Notes under the pieces: model-generated
Database searches by the model: none
What the model saw: the letters and a program-made list of their open reading frames with translations, nothing else
What the model was told of the DNA's origin: nothing
Translations under genes and position numbers: made by a program
NCBI RefSeq assembly: GCF_964340395.1
Contig: NC_135564.1
Coordinates: 3,266,861-3,330,860 of the forward strand
From: Glandiceps talaboti
Taxonomy: Eukaryota; Hemichordata; Enteropneusta; Spengelidae
DNA length: 64,000 nucleotides
Reading direction: 5' to 3'
In this document: positions 12,978-25,516 of the stretch, piece by piece
How the letters are laid out: each line of letters begins with the position of its first letter
Position numbering within the stretch: the stretch's first letter is position 1

Positions 12978-15008
12978 GAGCAATCAATCGTTCTTTGTGC
13001 AAATCTCATGATTGCACAAATGATTTTCACAGAAATTTGCTGTTTTAGAAAACATGAAATAACAACTGAACTACAATGTATACATGTCATGTGAGTGCCA
13101 GTACGTATACTCATGGGTATTTGCACTCGTACTTGCAATATTTCTGGCTGCACTTTCACTTGCTACATTTGTGAAAGTACAACAGAGAACAGTGAAAGCA
13201 CTTGTGCTAATACCTTGAGGATGCCACATTTGCACTTGACATCAATAAGTTCTGTCATAGTATTTGATGTAACGTCATTTAATTAAATGTTCGGCTTCAC
13301 ATACTAGAAATCAATATCGTTTTTAATTTTAAAAGACAATATAGATATCATATCTATTAAAGAGTAAGTGTACATTTGTAAATTGTATGGTAAGAAATGT
13401 TTTTACTTATATTTTATAATGTTGATGGGTTTTATTTGAATAATTTGTGTAGTGCCTTCACTCTTTTCCTCTGTCCAGTCTTGCCAGAGAGTTAAACAGC
13501 CAAATGTTTACAATGCTGTTACATAACTGGGTTGTTGCAGGGCTGTAGCAGCAGTGTAACTAGAGATCTATTGGTTCAGCACTGTAACTTTCTTGTTCCA
13601 TAACTGATACACTACTGTCACATTGCTGTAACTCCTTTGTTGTCACATCCCTGTTACAGCACTGTTACACTTCAGTGACATATACTGCAGAAGTACAGCC
13701 CGAACAGTTTTACCTTTGAAATATAATACATTCTGTTGCAACTCTTCATCATCACCATCATATTGGTGACCGCAACACCCATTCAAGTTGCAAAAAGAAT
13801 CATTCATATATGTTCTGAAATAATACATTTAGTGGAGTCAAATTATTATACCCGTAACCTACACTTGGTATTAATTGCTTCCAACACATCTACAACAAAG
13901 AGTAGAGCAAAATAGACCAAAGGTTGTCATATGAATAAGATTGTATACAGAATGAAGTACAGTCACTATTTGTATTTGACATAACGCATTTCATGAAATG
14001 ATGGGAAGCAAATGAGAACTCTGTTATTGACATCATTCAGCGATTGTACATACTTTCTTGGTGGCAACAAAACTTAATATTGAACATTTGAAAGGTTAGC
14101 CTTAGAGATTTTCTGAAGTATGATGAAGTAAGACTGTGAATGGAACGATGATGAAGAAAAGTACTTGTGGACATATAAGTAGTACAGTGGGCTATTTTTA
14201 TCTTTCAATTTAAGGCAACAGTTTGATATTTTTTATCCACGGTCATACCGGTAGATCTTATTACTGAGAGTACAAAGCCCTTGGTTCACTTAACATGTAC
14301 TTTAGTGCCATGTACCATATTTGTGTATAATGAAAATTATTCCATTTCTCAATTTGACATTTTTTTTAAAGAAATATTTGTATTTAAGGGCACAATAAAA
14401 ATTCCATAAAAATAAAAATTTGTCTTTATCAAACGAGACTAAAATGGTTCAAACCACTCTCCTCCCCTTCCCCACGGGTGGCACCACCAAACTAAAAGAA
14501 TTTAGAAGACAGGATACTACTTGTTTTCAAAGATGAATATCTACATTTTAGAAAGTTGGAATTTTTCTGTAAACAGATTTGTTCTTATCTGTGTCTAAAA
14601 AGGAAAATTTTGAATGTAATCAGTAATGAATATCTAGATATTGAGAAATTAGAATCTGTAAAACAGTAAATTTTTCATCTTTTCATCAGACAAACTTTTA
14701 TTTGTACACCGATTTCAAGTGGAAGCAATTACAGAATCTCAAGAACTCTTATTAGAAAGCATCTTTTGTGCTGATCGCAGATGTATTTGACGAATTCTTT
14801 GCCCTTTTCAGAGTTTTATCTTGAAGAGTTCCTTTTAAAAGTCAATCTGACAATGGTCCCAGAGTCCCTTGGTCTAAGTGGTCCATCAATAATAATGTAC
14901 AATACAAGATATCGCTGTACATTCAACACATTTCTGAGAACCGCCTCTGCAATTGACTCAATTTACAAAATAAGATTGCAAGTATTGAAATTTGATGATG
15001 AAGTATTG

Positions 15009-15048
15009 AATTTCATCCTTTCTGATCGAATTTCATCCTTTCTGATCG
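15009..15048. repeat. 20-bp perfect tandem duplication
   Basis: Two adjacent identical copies of a 20-base unit ending CTTTCTGATCG. They lie inside a chance open frame. Confidence 0.9.
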
Positions 15049-15463
15049 AGTTTCAGCTTTAGATTTCTGAATAGTATGTCTGGGGAGGACGATTTATGAT
15101 TTTAAAATGATGGTACTTAGTATGTAATGACATAGAAGTATGTGATCTGAAGAGACCCTGGTCCTACAACACATCAGTCAAATTCATTTTCTTACATGAT
15201 GACAGGAGTACAGTCTACATTCTCTGTGAACAAGTTCAATTTGACATGATCTTTATTGTTTTATGAACTAAATCATCTTGGCTTTAGTATGCATTATGTA
15301 TGTACATTATGTACATGTATACTGAATTTAGCCAAAAAGACATGTGGCCTAACTTATACAGACTTTATGCCACTGTGTTCTACCAGGTACAAAAAATGTA
15401 CTCCCCAATCCAAAATGTCATTCACCAGAGTTGTCAAGCCAGTATGTTGAGTCAGTTTCTGTG

Positions 15464-15634
<171 letters not shown>

Positions 15635-15745
15635 ATATGTCATGTTGTCAAAACGGGTTAGCGTTATAGCTTTGATAAGAAACTCTAAAGCAAGTAATGG
15701 CACATGAAAATCTTGCTCTGACAAGAAAGTCACATCAGAAACCAC

Positions 15746-15822
<77 letters not shown>
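15746..15822. repeat. (GACA)n microsatellite
   Basis: About 19 units of GACA/CAGA. This is the reverse complement of the TGTC tract 215 bases upstream, so the two tracts form potential hairpin arms around the (TC)n block. Confidence 0.98.
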
Positions 15823-16145
15823 AATACTTATTCACTGCTATTAACATCATCATAAGGTCAAACAATAACTGAAGTAGAGGACCTCACTGATAACCAACAC
15901 ATTAGTATCCAAAGAGTTGATAAAAATCTTACACTGTTCACCAGGACAGATGAAAATACTTGTACTGCCATAACTGCCACCATTATGAGGTCAAGTGATG
16001 GTTATAATGGCTGTCCTAGTCTGATAACAACATACCACAGGGGAGTTAATCCACCAAGGGTCAAGAAGAATGATCAACAAATCAATGGTTTTCTTGTAAA
16101 CAACTGTCATGCTGTTACTGATAAGGACCTGATAAGGACCACAGT

Positions 16146-16645
16146 CAACAAACATTCATAGAATTCTGGGTGGTTGTACCCATCTGACCATTGTAACTCT
16201 ACTTCTCTGCAGACTACGGGAAGTTACCGCAACTGAGGTAACTTTGCGAAGTGTGTCTGCTCGCATACATTGACAACACACAAATTTAGTGAATTGAAGG
16301 CTTAAGCTACAACTGATTGGATTGTGACTGTTTCACACAATATCAACAGAATTCTAAATCAACAGCAGGGTATTTCTAGTACAGGTAAAAGTAGGTATAT
16401 TCCCCAGTGAGCACAGTTATTCACTAAAATTATGGTACAAGATAACAAAAAATGCCACTTTTATGTGTTTCACCACTTGCATCAACAACAAACATTCATA
16501 GAATTCTGGGTGGTTGTACCCATCCGACAAAGTTAAACAGCAGGGTATTTTGGAAGCACAATAGATAAAGTTTATACCTAGATACTTTTAGCAGGGTTCC
16601 TCACCAAAATTATGGCACAAGATAAAGAAAAATACAAATTTTACT
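16146..16645. repeat. Diverged segmental duplication (about 340-bp offset)
   Basis: Blocks at 16146-16188, 16361-16375 and 16431-16460 recur in the same order at 16486-16528, 16536-16550 and 16601-16630. The first block is 43 bases with one mismatch. Copy 1 carries about 165 extra bases between its first two blocks. That extra piece contains the perfect inverted repeat AAGTTACC/GGTAACTT (16221-16228 and 16237-16244). Either copy 2 lost the segment or copy 1 gained an insertion. Confidence 0.8.
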
Positions 16646-16734
16646 AGATTTTCGGGTTTTTAACCATGGTTACCAAACTTTAAAAGAAAACTGCATTAAT
16701 ATATGGAGCTGTATACTATTATTTTGACTTCCAG

Positions 16735-16841
16735 CAGCTAACTCTGAACATTACAGTGATTTTCGACATGTACAAAAACGATGGTGTTTGGGGCGCCAGT
16801 AACAAAAGCCAAGAAGTGAAGGAAGTACTCCAGGGACCCAG
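16735..16841 (+). CDS. Candidate coding exon, unassigned (35 codons)
   Basis: A plus-strand segment between a TTTTGACTTCCAG acceptor and a CCCAG|GTATGT donor. Only one of the three frames is open. The peptide begins QLTLNITVIFDMYKNDGVWG and continues with a Lys/Glu/Gln-rich tail. GC is above the surroundings. It starts in phase 0 and ends with two bases, so it does not join in frame to the next plus-strand candidate at 17710. No domain recognised; chance remains the main alternative. Confidence 0.2.
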
Positions 16842-17709
16842 GTATGTCTTGCATATCAAATATTAATCCGTTCTTATATTCAAAACAAATTGTACCTTGC
16901 AACCAATTTTCTTTACCTTATCCAGACCTCTCTATACTATAGAGTGCTGCACAATGACTAACAAAAGCTTAACCACTTGAGGGCAGTATTTAACATTTCA
17001 TGTTGACAAAATTATATTTATCTGTGTAGTTGCTTTTTGCAAAAGCCCTGGAAAATGAGAAGAGACGATTGCCTAAAATGTGCAACATAACACATGTTTA
17101 ACATAAACACCTACAAAATGGGGCTTGGGCAGGAATAGCATGTTTTTAATCATAATACTAGCATACACAATGAATACAAGTATTCAGAAATGAGTAAATC
17201 ATATTTAGGAATTAAATGTAGTAGTGGAACCTAACATTTCCATGAGATTTTTTAACAAGACAATAATATTGTAAATGACAACAGCAGCCATGTTGACCTT
17301 TACCTTGTGACCATGTCAGAGGTCAATGTCACAGTGCGGCTCATTGCTATCACAAGCTAATAGGGTAATACATGTAACACAGTGATCTCTTGCTCATCCT
17401 TCTTGTTAACTAAACACACCGACAGAAAAGTTGCTAAATTTGCTTTCCTTATCGGATATTACTAAGGACAATTTGCTTAAAAGGTTCATTCCCTTATTCA
17501 AACCGACCATACATGTTGCAATAATTACCTCTTTCTAAAGTTGCTGATTTCTTGTGTCTTCAGTAAACTGGTTATTTCAGTGTAATATTCAATTCATCAT
17601 TTTTGTGTGGGTGGGTTTTTTTCTTCAAAAAATTCTCCACATTATAGACTCGCATGTGTGCAAGTTTTCTTATATATTCAACTAATTTACAGTATTTATA
17701 TTTTCCCAG

Positions 17710-17870
17710 GTGTGTTTGTCAGAAAACTGTGAACAAAAATTTCATATTTTAAGAGGGATATTTGTATCTTCAATTACGTCAATGGATAGCGCCTGGAGAC
17801 TCTTTCATGCTTTTCCTGATAACACCACCTTGCATCACATCAAACACAGATACTCGTCAGACAGCCACAG
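17710..17870 (+). CDS. Candidate coding exon, unassigned (53 codons)
   Basis: One of the better exon candidates. A strong acceptor, TATATTTTCCCAG, is followed by 161 bases ending at a CACAG|GTAAAT donor. Exactly one frame is open across the whole segment (phase 0 start, two bases at the end), and it hits a stop codon immediately after the donor. The peptide begins VCLSENCEQKFHILRGIFV and includes SAWRLFHAFPDNTTLHHIK. Coding-like features are mixed composition, two Cys and several His near the end. An X-box palindrome lies just downstream at 17893. I recognise no family. By composition, a 53-codon open frame in one given frame is a few-percent event, so chance is not excluded. Confidence 0.3.
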
Positions 17871-17892
17871 GTAAATGCAGGTCCCTGCACTG

Positions 17893-17906
17893 GTTTCCAT
17901 GGAAAC
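17893..17906. promoter_or_regulatory. RFX X-box palindrome
   Basis: GTTTCCATGGAAAC is a perfect 14-bp palindrome matching the RFX consensus GTTNCCATGGNAAC. Occupancy is inferred only. Confidence 0.45.
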
Positions 17907-18247
17907 ACAGCAGATTTATCTTTCCTAGGGCATTCAAAATTTTCATATCAAAAAGCATCTCTTGGTCGTTTGAGTAAATTTTTACAATAAAATTTAGAAT
18001 CATGATAGTTATTGGGCTTAGACAAGTAACATATTCATCTTTCGTGGTGCCTCGTAATCAAAACTTTATATCGTAAATTTTCAATTTCACAGAGTTGTGG
18101 TATATGGATACGATCAGACACTGGTGACAAGGGTGACAAGGACAGAAAGGTTATGTATAGCCTTGTATCAAACTCTTATAGGTACTACTAGTATATTTCT
18201 GAACAAGTACTGGTCTGGTCTGATCATGCATATTTCATCAACTGGTT

Positions 18248-18275
18248 ATGCAAATTAACTCATCAATATGCAAGT
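18248..18275 (+). promoter_or_regulatory. Octamer-type direct repeat, copy 1
   Basis: ATGCAAAT at 18248 and ATGCAAGT at 18268 flank an ACTCATCAAT-like core. The same arrangement recurs at 18622-18649, which suggests a short dispersed repeat carrying octamers. Confidence 0.35.
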
Positions 18276-18621
18276 CTAGTTATGCATCTGATACAATAGC
18301 GATAAAAATAGATTTGGAACAGTTTTATGAGAAGAGTTCATTTAAAAAATATAAAAGCAAAGATATGCTGTCTGGCAACATCAGGTATTAAAACAGAAAG
18401 TTGTTTCTATTTATAGTCTATCAAAGCAATTTATAAATATCAAGTTACAAAATACAGACTTTGGTTTTTCACATTCAAAATGCAAAAGCCTAAAATAAGA
18501 ACATAAATGGAATGACTTTCAAAAGTGGGTTACAACATATAATAAAAGAATTTGCTACCATGCTCTGAATATGATTTCCTTGAAAGCAATTAAGCAAATA
18601 ACATTATACCAGAATGAAAGT

Positions 18622-18649
18622 ATGCAAATTGAGTCATCGATATGCAAAT
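18622..18649 (+). promoter_or_regulatory. Octamer-type direct repeat, copy 2
   Basis: Two exact ATGCAAAT motifs 20 bases apart flank a GTCATCGAT core. It is parallel to the copy at 18248 and loosely similar, in the opposite orientation, to the minisatellite at 59.7-60.3 kb. Confidence 0.35.
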
Positions 18650-19161
18650 TCATTCAGCCTGAGGCACTTGCGTAAATGAATTGGGCTATTGCAAATATAG
18701 ATGTGGGTGTACATACACAAACAAGTGTCAAGTATAAATGGGCCTTACATTGAATACCAATGGTGGTGTTTTATAGTAATGAATTGAAATAATGACTGAT
18801 ATGTTCGTTCCTACTTTAAGAATTGATCCAATCAATCCACGGCATGTCAAGGAGATAATACATATGCACTTATATTACATGTACATTGTCCAAACGCAAT
18901 AAACAATAAAATATATATATTCCTTTATCAATCCCAAAGACAAAACCAACGTTTTAAAGTATAGTATAAAATCATTGTTTTTTCGATGTAAAGTCTTTTG
19001 CAAAACACTAATATTGACATGAAAAATGAGAATCATTAGAGATGTTGTCACTTGTGATTGTTACAAGGTTCACATCTGTACTCTAGTCTAGTTAGTCTAG
19101 CTGAACCTTGGTACTGTAAATGTCACAACAATTATGATTGAATCTCTTCCAACACTCTGTA

Positions 19162-19175
19162 ATTGCCATGGTAAC
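19162..19175. promoter_or_regulatory. RFX X-box-like site
   Basis: ATTGCCATGGTAAC differs from the X-box consensus only at the first base. Confidence 0.35.
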
Positions 19176-19826
19176 TGTGATTCCCAATTCACTTGGGTGG
19201 CGAAAAAATATCATTATGATGCCAGCAGGTAACGCAAGCTTTGCTCTTAGAGACAAAGACTGGTTGTCAATACTAATCAATAGGAGATTTAAACTAGCTC
19301 AAAATAACAGCGTCAACAAAACATGAAAGCAACTTTTTTGGCGACAATACTATGTTTTTCATCACATCATCACAACTAATATCACTTGGAGAATGTTCAT
19401 TATTATCCTAAACCCACTAACTTTGAAACAAAATGAATTTTGTCCGAAGCAATATTCAGATTTCTGATTTTTTTATTTCATAACATCCTGATTAATACAT
19501 TTAATAAAAAAATGAAAAAACACAACAACGTAGGAAAAATTCATTAACCAAGAAAATACAGTTGTGAATTACAACAAACTGTTCTTTGACTACCATTCAC
19601 AATTATACAAACAGTATCGGGGAAAATTTTGAAATTTCAATAAATTTTCAAATTAAAAAAAAAATTATGAAAATGTAAAGTACTGCATTTACAATGTAAC
19701 ATTCAATATTAATATTATGTATAATATTCTTTGAAATACTGGTCAAACTGAAGTACACTCTGTAAAGCTGTGTGCTTCGTTACACCTCATGGATATAATA
19801 TGCATTACTGATAAATGAAACATTAC

Positions 19827-19891
19827 CTGAGATTTTTCCTGTCCTCAACCCACTGGGAATTGATAATTTCCTCTGAACTCACAGGAGGGAC
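19827..19891 (-). CDS. Candidate coding exon, unassigned (21 codons)
   Basis: On the minus strand, a TTTAATTAG acceptor leads into 65 bases ending at a CTCAG|GTAATG donor. The open frame reads VPPVSSEEIINSQWVEDRK, then NL. It is hydrophilic and GC-richer than its flanks. The acceptor tract is short. It starts in phase 0 and ends with two bases. No family recognised, and the short length makes chance likely. Confidence 0.15.
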
Positions 19892-21106
19892 CTAATTAAA
19901 CCAATTTACGGCTCTGTTTGAATCCTGCTGAGTCGCTAGTGGTAAAATTTCAAACAGCGATGCCTCTCTGAGGTGTGCACTTCATAATGAAAACAAAAAT
20001 CAGATGCTACCTCTGCTGATTCAATGGAATGTTCCATTTCAATAAAGGGGTGTTTGCACATGAAATGCAAGTAATTGAACTGTTAGGTTGTAGTGATACA
20101 ACTATTATATTTTTATTATCAATTGTACACCAACTTTCACAAAAGGTGGGACAGCTTTCAAAGCTATCTCTTCATTTCAATTGTACACATCATAAATCCC
20201 CATGTACATAAAAAAAAATACATATAGGAAAACGTAGTTCATACAAGATAAAATCTCCAGCATATCAGCTTTAGAAGAGTCTACCTAGATTGTTCTACTA
20301 TTTTAAGAGGGGTGTTTGTGTTCATCTGAACTCAAAAAAGATTGCGGTATCTGGCAAATTTTCCTTGTTAAGGGGTCCAGTAGATTGTGAAATGAAATTG
20401 AAATGCAGTGGTCATTAGCAAAATGTCCATTAGCACTGGGCTGCACCGATTGCCGTCTAAAAAAACAAATCTCTCTAATGCTCTCGCACATATAGTCGTT
20501 TTTTATCGATGTTTGGCATCAGCGAGGCTAAGTATTGGAAACATTGATAAGACATCTGATGTGACATTTACAAACTACTATAAAACAGTCATTCTAGATG
20601 AAAGGAAGGACGAATAGAAAACCCTCCATAACACCATATGTTGCATGTACATTTCACAACTTGTACGTCAATATATGTCAATATTAGAATAAAACAGTTT
20701 CTGTGTTACTCGACCTGTAAGTATAAGTGCCCTTTTGTTGGAAAATAACTCACTGTTCAGTAGTCGCATTGCCTTTTTATATGTTCAGACAGAGTCTAAA
20801 TGGCTATGATGAGTAGTTTTAACATGTTTTGGTCGATGAATTGAGAGTTGTAAATCAATAACTGATGGATATATTGGTACAAATTCCTTGGTGCATTGCT
20901 ACGTTTGTTAAAGCAAAGTATGTTAGTCCTTGGTTTTATAACCGTGACAGCAACTAATATTTATGAACATGAGTTTACTATAATCATCTCGTCAATCATT
21001 CCTCTAAGACAAGCATGAGGTACTTTCAATCATACTGTAGCTAATTATAATTTGAAAACTTTACAGCAAGTGTGTTCAAGTCCTACCTGTCTGTGTGTCT
21101 GTTCAG

Positions 21107-21490
21107 GGATGTAGACGAGGGGTGGTAGCCAGCAAACCCAAACCAGCTACTCAGGGATATAGACAAGGGGTGGTAGCCAGCAAACCCAAACCAGCTACTC
21201 AGGGATGTAGACGAGGGGTGGTAGTCAGCAAACCCAAACCAGCTACTCAGGGATGTAGACGAGGGGTGGTAGCCAGCAAACCCAAACCAGCTACTCAGGG
21301 ATATAGACAAGGGGTGGTAGCCAGCAAACCCAAACCAGCTACTCAGGGATGTAGACGAGGGGTGGTAGCCAGCAAACCCAAACCAGCTACTCAGGGATGT
21401 AGACGAGGGGTGGTAGCCAGCAAACCCAAACCAGCTACTCAGGGATGTAGACAAGGGGCAGTAGCCAGCAAACCCAAACCAACTACTCCG
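21107..21490. repeat. 48-bp minisatellite, eight copies
   Basis: Eight head-to-tail 48-bp units begin near GGATGTAGACGAGG. Because 48 is divisible by three, the array is open on both strands. On plus it repeats the 16-residue unit GCRRGVVASKPKPATQ. On minus it repeats a Ser/Trp/Phe/Gly unit ending just before a CAG|GTAGGA donor. Copies 1-3 and 4-6 show the same order of variants (GC, GY, GC), suggesting a 144-bp higher-order unit. Substitutions between copies change amino acids freely. I favour a non-coding minisatellite over a repeat protein. Confidence 0.95.
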
Positions 21491-22800
21491 CAATTCCTTC
21501 TTGTCTACTTGTTTATAAATTATTATGTTTCAACCACTATATTTCCACTGATAATTTGGCAGATTCATGGTTATCACTGGTAAATATCACCACTTACATT
21601 TTTGTATTTTTCACACTTCACATGCTACTTTTTAAAATTTGTGACATCCCAGCTGTTTGTTTGTCTGACAATGTAATATTGATACATGTGTATGTAAATA
21701 GGAGTAAGGATTTCAAATAAGTCTAACTGACATGGAATTCAATTCCTGTGTACAACTGTTTTAAGAGCCCTTGTATGTATATGAGTGTTTTTTAGAAGTA
21801 CCCCCTCCCAACAATTATTTACAAGTCTTCCACTCATGACCATTTTTATGAGTCTACCCTCAGGATAATTTGATGATTCTCACCTCAATTTTGAGTCCAT
21901 CCTTCCATCATAATTGTTTTACAAGTCACTTTATAATTATTTTAGACCCCCCCCCCCCCCTCCACCATGATTGTTTCATGAGCCCACCCAATCTCCCAAC
22001 AAAGATTATTAACCCTCACAAGCAATTATGTTAGAATTCCCTTCTATCAACCCTGATACATTAAACAACCTAAATACATTCCATAAATAAGATAGATCCG
22101 ATTTGAACAAATTTCAAACACAACAATCTAATCCAGATTACATAATCTGTCCTTTACTAACAGCTTTGTAGATACCTAAATCAACCTTGGTATTCACCCA
22201 GTTCTTCTACACTATAAAACAAGTACAACCAGGCTTTCCTGATACCAAATTACGCAATTGATTGATGTACGTGGATTACAGATTGATTTTATATGTAGTC
22301 AATACATGTTATAATTATATCTCCATAACCTAAGAAACTGACCCAAATTTCACAATAATAATTCCATGTTGACGCCAAGTCTGTCAAAAAATAATTTTCT
22401 ACTCTAATGAAAAAAGCATAATTCTTGAGCCATAGTAATGTTTGTTTACTCATCATACAGAATCTAAAACATTGACTTATTATTCATGAACATTCTTACT
22501 TGGGTTATACTTTGACAGACCCCATACATGGTGACAGTGCAATCAAGCACCAAATAAAATGTTTGTATTTGTTCACGTGTATATATGTCAGTTTGTCTTT
22601 TTTAAGTTCTACTTGATTTAAAATCCTGTTTTTGTATGTATTTTTATGTATTGTACAACATTGTTCAATTCAATCTCTGACAGTATCTCCGAGCAACAGC
22701 ACAATTGCTATTTCATTCTGGCCATGATAATGGATATGACAGTGGCAATCAGAGTTTTGGCCGACTACAAACTAAAACTATTGTTGATTTATAAGCTATA
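21491..22800. other. Non-coding DNA with degenerate short repeat
   Basis: Between about 21785 and 22045 a loose unit of about 35 bp recurs, roughly a CCCTCC-type block followed by AATTRTTTTACAAGTC. It includes a 14-base C run at 21947-21960. No gene was seen in the rest. Confidence 0.5.
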
Positions 22801-22845
22801 CACTGATATAAGCTATTGAATGGATGTTTGCTTTATTGTACTCAC

Positions 22846-23036
22846 AGTAGGGTGGCCTTTCTGATGACTTCCAAGATCTTGCAGCATACATTTTTGGGGA
22901 CTTCCAATATAGACACAATGTTGATTACAGGGTGATTATATCCACATAACAGAGGCAGAGACTTGTATAATCTACCATATTGTACTACAACGTCTCTAGT
23001 GTGTCTCATCATTGTAATTTGTATTAAATTGTAATG
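22846..23036 (-). CDS. Candidate coding exon, unassigned (up to 63 codons)
   Basis: The minus strand is open here for about 63 codons, ending at a strong CTACT|GTGAGTACA donor. A stop codon follows the donor in the same frame. An internal pair of Met codons begins at 23012, followed by RHTRDVVVQYGRLYKSLPLL. The downstream part reads VINIVSILEVPKN and KILEVIRKATLL, resembling amphipathic helices. The acceptor is not resolved. The plus strand over 22846-22952 also reads open in two frames, so open frames here may simply reflect local composition. No family recognised. Confidence 0.22.
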
Positions 23037-23892
23037 TTACTTCACACTTTTTAGTTACCAGCAGTATCGTTGTCCTTCATGTGTTTTAAAAAGTAATGTA
23101 ACAATCGTAATTTGACCATTAGGTCACAACGCTTGGAAATAAACCATTATTATATTTATATATTTATTATTATCATTATTATAATAGTTTTAGTTTGTAT
23201 CTACCTTAGTACACGAAAGCTTGGTTGCCACTGTAGTATTTATTAGTCTGAACTAGTTCAATACTCTGACACTGATATGCATGACTAAACTACAGTTCTG
23301 TTGTCATAGTACTAAAACCATCATTTCATAAAAATTCAATAAGCACTGGAGCGTTTCATTTGACTCTGACCTTTTGAGCAGCACACATTTTCTCCGCTGA
23401 CTAACTTCATTAATAAATCACTACAACTATTGATGATATTTTCATCCACTTAGAATCCCTATCCCTGCATGCACAGATTTTATGAAGTGACCCACCGAAG
23501 AGAATTAACAATGCAATTATATCTTTACTCATTCTAATAGGTATCATCATTAAAATGAAAACCCAGTAGTAAGACAAAGTTTTGTCTCAGGGGGTTCCTT
23601 GTTACTGCAATTAGTGAGTACTCAGTGGGTACTGATGTAATTATCTTGGGGGGGTGCATTGATTCACACCTCCATAAGTACTAATGACCATTAATTATCG
23701 CACCATGAAATGAAGTGAATATTACCCAAATACGCTGATTTAGATTACCAACTCAATCACTATAATGATACATTTATGTAGAAAACACAGACCATACATA
23801 GGAATTAGTAGATTAGATGAAGAGAAAAGTACATCCATCCATTTATTTATTTATTTATACATGTATTAGTACACATACATGTACACAGATGC

Positions 23893-24029
23893 ACATACAT
23901 ACATACATACATACATACATACATACATACATACATACATACATACATACATACATACATACATACATACATACATACATACATACATACATACATACAT
24001 ACATACATACATACATACATACATACATA

Positions 24030-24072
<43 letters not shown>
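23893..24072. repeat. (CATA)n then (CA)n compound microsatellite
   Basis: About 34 units of CATA (23893-24030) run directly into about 20 units of CA. The Tyr/Ile/His and Met/Tyr/Val/Cys frames on the two strands are repeat translations. A short TTTA run precedes it at 23840-23858. Confidence 0.98.
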
Positions 24073-24076
<4 letters not shown>

Positions 24077-25516
24077 ATATGTATACATTCATAAATAAAC
24101 ACTGATGTACTTTCACAACTATTCATAACAACACATTGACATTCACATACACCCTGAAGGCATTGTAATCATGTCATCGCACTCCATGAATCGCTTTCTA
24201 TTATTTCTGCTTTAAAACTTATATTCCATAACTTCCTGAAATACAAATACATCTTCCTGTCATACATGCATTTGTTTTCAAATGAAAGGCAAATTATGGT
24301 GCTCTGTTTCTTCAACCACAGTCATTATCATTTCATGACATTTGTTTAGTGCAAAGTACCTCACTCCAGCAAGTCAGTCAGTCACGTTCAATGTTTGACG
24401 TATCATACATATTGCACATTAGCTTCAACTCCATCTTGCATATTTGCGCTAGCTTTGCACCGACCACAGCTGTTCTCAAACTGTCATGACAAAAGGGTTT
24501 CCTGACTAACAGCTATTCTTTCAAAACTCTCACTTACAGACACATGGAGAGCATAGATTCCAGACTAACTTTGCATGGGACTAGTGTACAGTATAACGGT
24601 TACGCATTTGCTAAGACTCAACAAATTGCACAATTTGGGACATACTATACTATACTGGTTATGATTTCTTGCGGCTACATTTATGTATGGGAGTAATGCA
24701 AGGACAGAATTATACAAATCAAGACAGCCATTGAATCAATTTTCTGAATTCATTCAAAAAAAGCCCCTAAAAAAGTGAATGAACTATGTGGACACTGGCT
24801 TTAGTTATATTGCTGATTAAAGGGAAGGGTGAAAGCAGTTCGTATTTACCCTCACAAGGCAGCATTTCATGTCATGCCTTTCCACTGAATCTACTTGTTC
24901 ATTGCTCAATATCATGTGTCCATCTCCCTTTTCCCCCTCCCCTCCCCATATACATGTATCAGCACATTCCCCACAGTCCTCTCTCAAGTATTCAGTTTCA
25001 TCTTCTCTCCAAATTATATTTGCCATAAAAATCACCAATAAATAACGCTGAATATGACATTAAATTTTTTATCAATTTCCCCTCTTCTAAATTTACTTCA
25101 TGCATTGCCGACATCTTTCCTCAATCCCCCTTACCCAAGCGAAATATTGTGTTCGAAGAGTTTCGTTGGCTGCACCTGACAAATCTAATGCCTTAAACAT
25201 TACGGTTCCCGTTTCCTTGGATACAAAATTCATTGTTATATACTTAAATATTGGTAAAAAAAAAAAGGTTCAATTCAGAATATATTTGATGAGAAAAATG
25301 AGTGATTGTCACTTGAAATACGATTCCTCTGGAATTATATTTTTGTGTGGATTCTACTACTAATGACTCTCAAAATACATTTGAAGTATGTAATATACAC
25401 ACAGTGGGAAAATTTATACTAAAAATCAACACCTGCAAAAAAAAAAGTTATCTAAACAGAATACGACAATATATGAAAGGATTTCAGATCTGAATGAGAT
25501 AGGATTCATTCTTTAC

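Larger units (their letters stand above)
11231..15008. other. AT-rich non-coding DNA with a degenerate duplication
   Basis: No gene recognised apart from the candidate exon at 11330. Related phrases, including TTATGGTTYATTAATTTCA, recur near 12316, 12533 and 12688, showing an old, diverged duplication over about 12.1-12.73 kb. A loose TGTAAC/CTGTTAC-rich patch occupies 13520-13675. The 93-codon plus-strand frame at 14781-15062 follows a good pyrimidine-rich AG near 14811 but ends in short duplicated sequence, and I do not call it. Confidence 0.4.
16646..21106. other. AT-rich non-coding DNA
   Basis: Apart from the candidate exons and motifs listed separately, I see no gene. An additional weak minus-strand candidate exon lies at 17304-17356: a CAAG|GTAAAG donor, a CTATTAG acceptor and 17 open codons. 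Confidence 0.4.

Noticed and set aside
14781-15062. 93-codon plus-strand frame after a good acceptor (TTTGCCCTTTTCAG)
   Set aside because: There is no donor and no known domain, and the end of the frame consists of a 20-bp tandem duplication. It is within chance expectation.
19910-19935. GTTTGAATCC resembling a tRNA T-loop
   Set aside because: No A box, acceptor stem or cloverleaf could be formed around it.
23817-24116. Tyr/Ile/His and Met/Tyr/Val/Cys frames of up to 93 codons
   Set aside because: These are repeat translations of (CATA)n and (CA)n.
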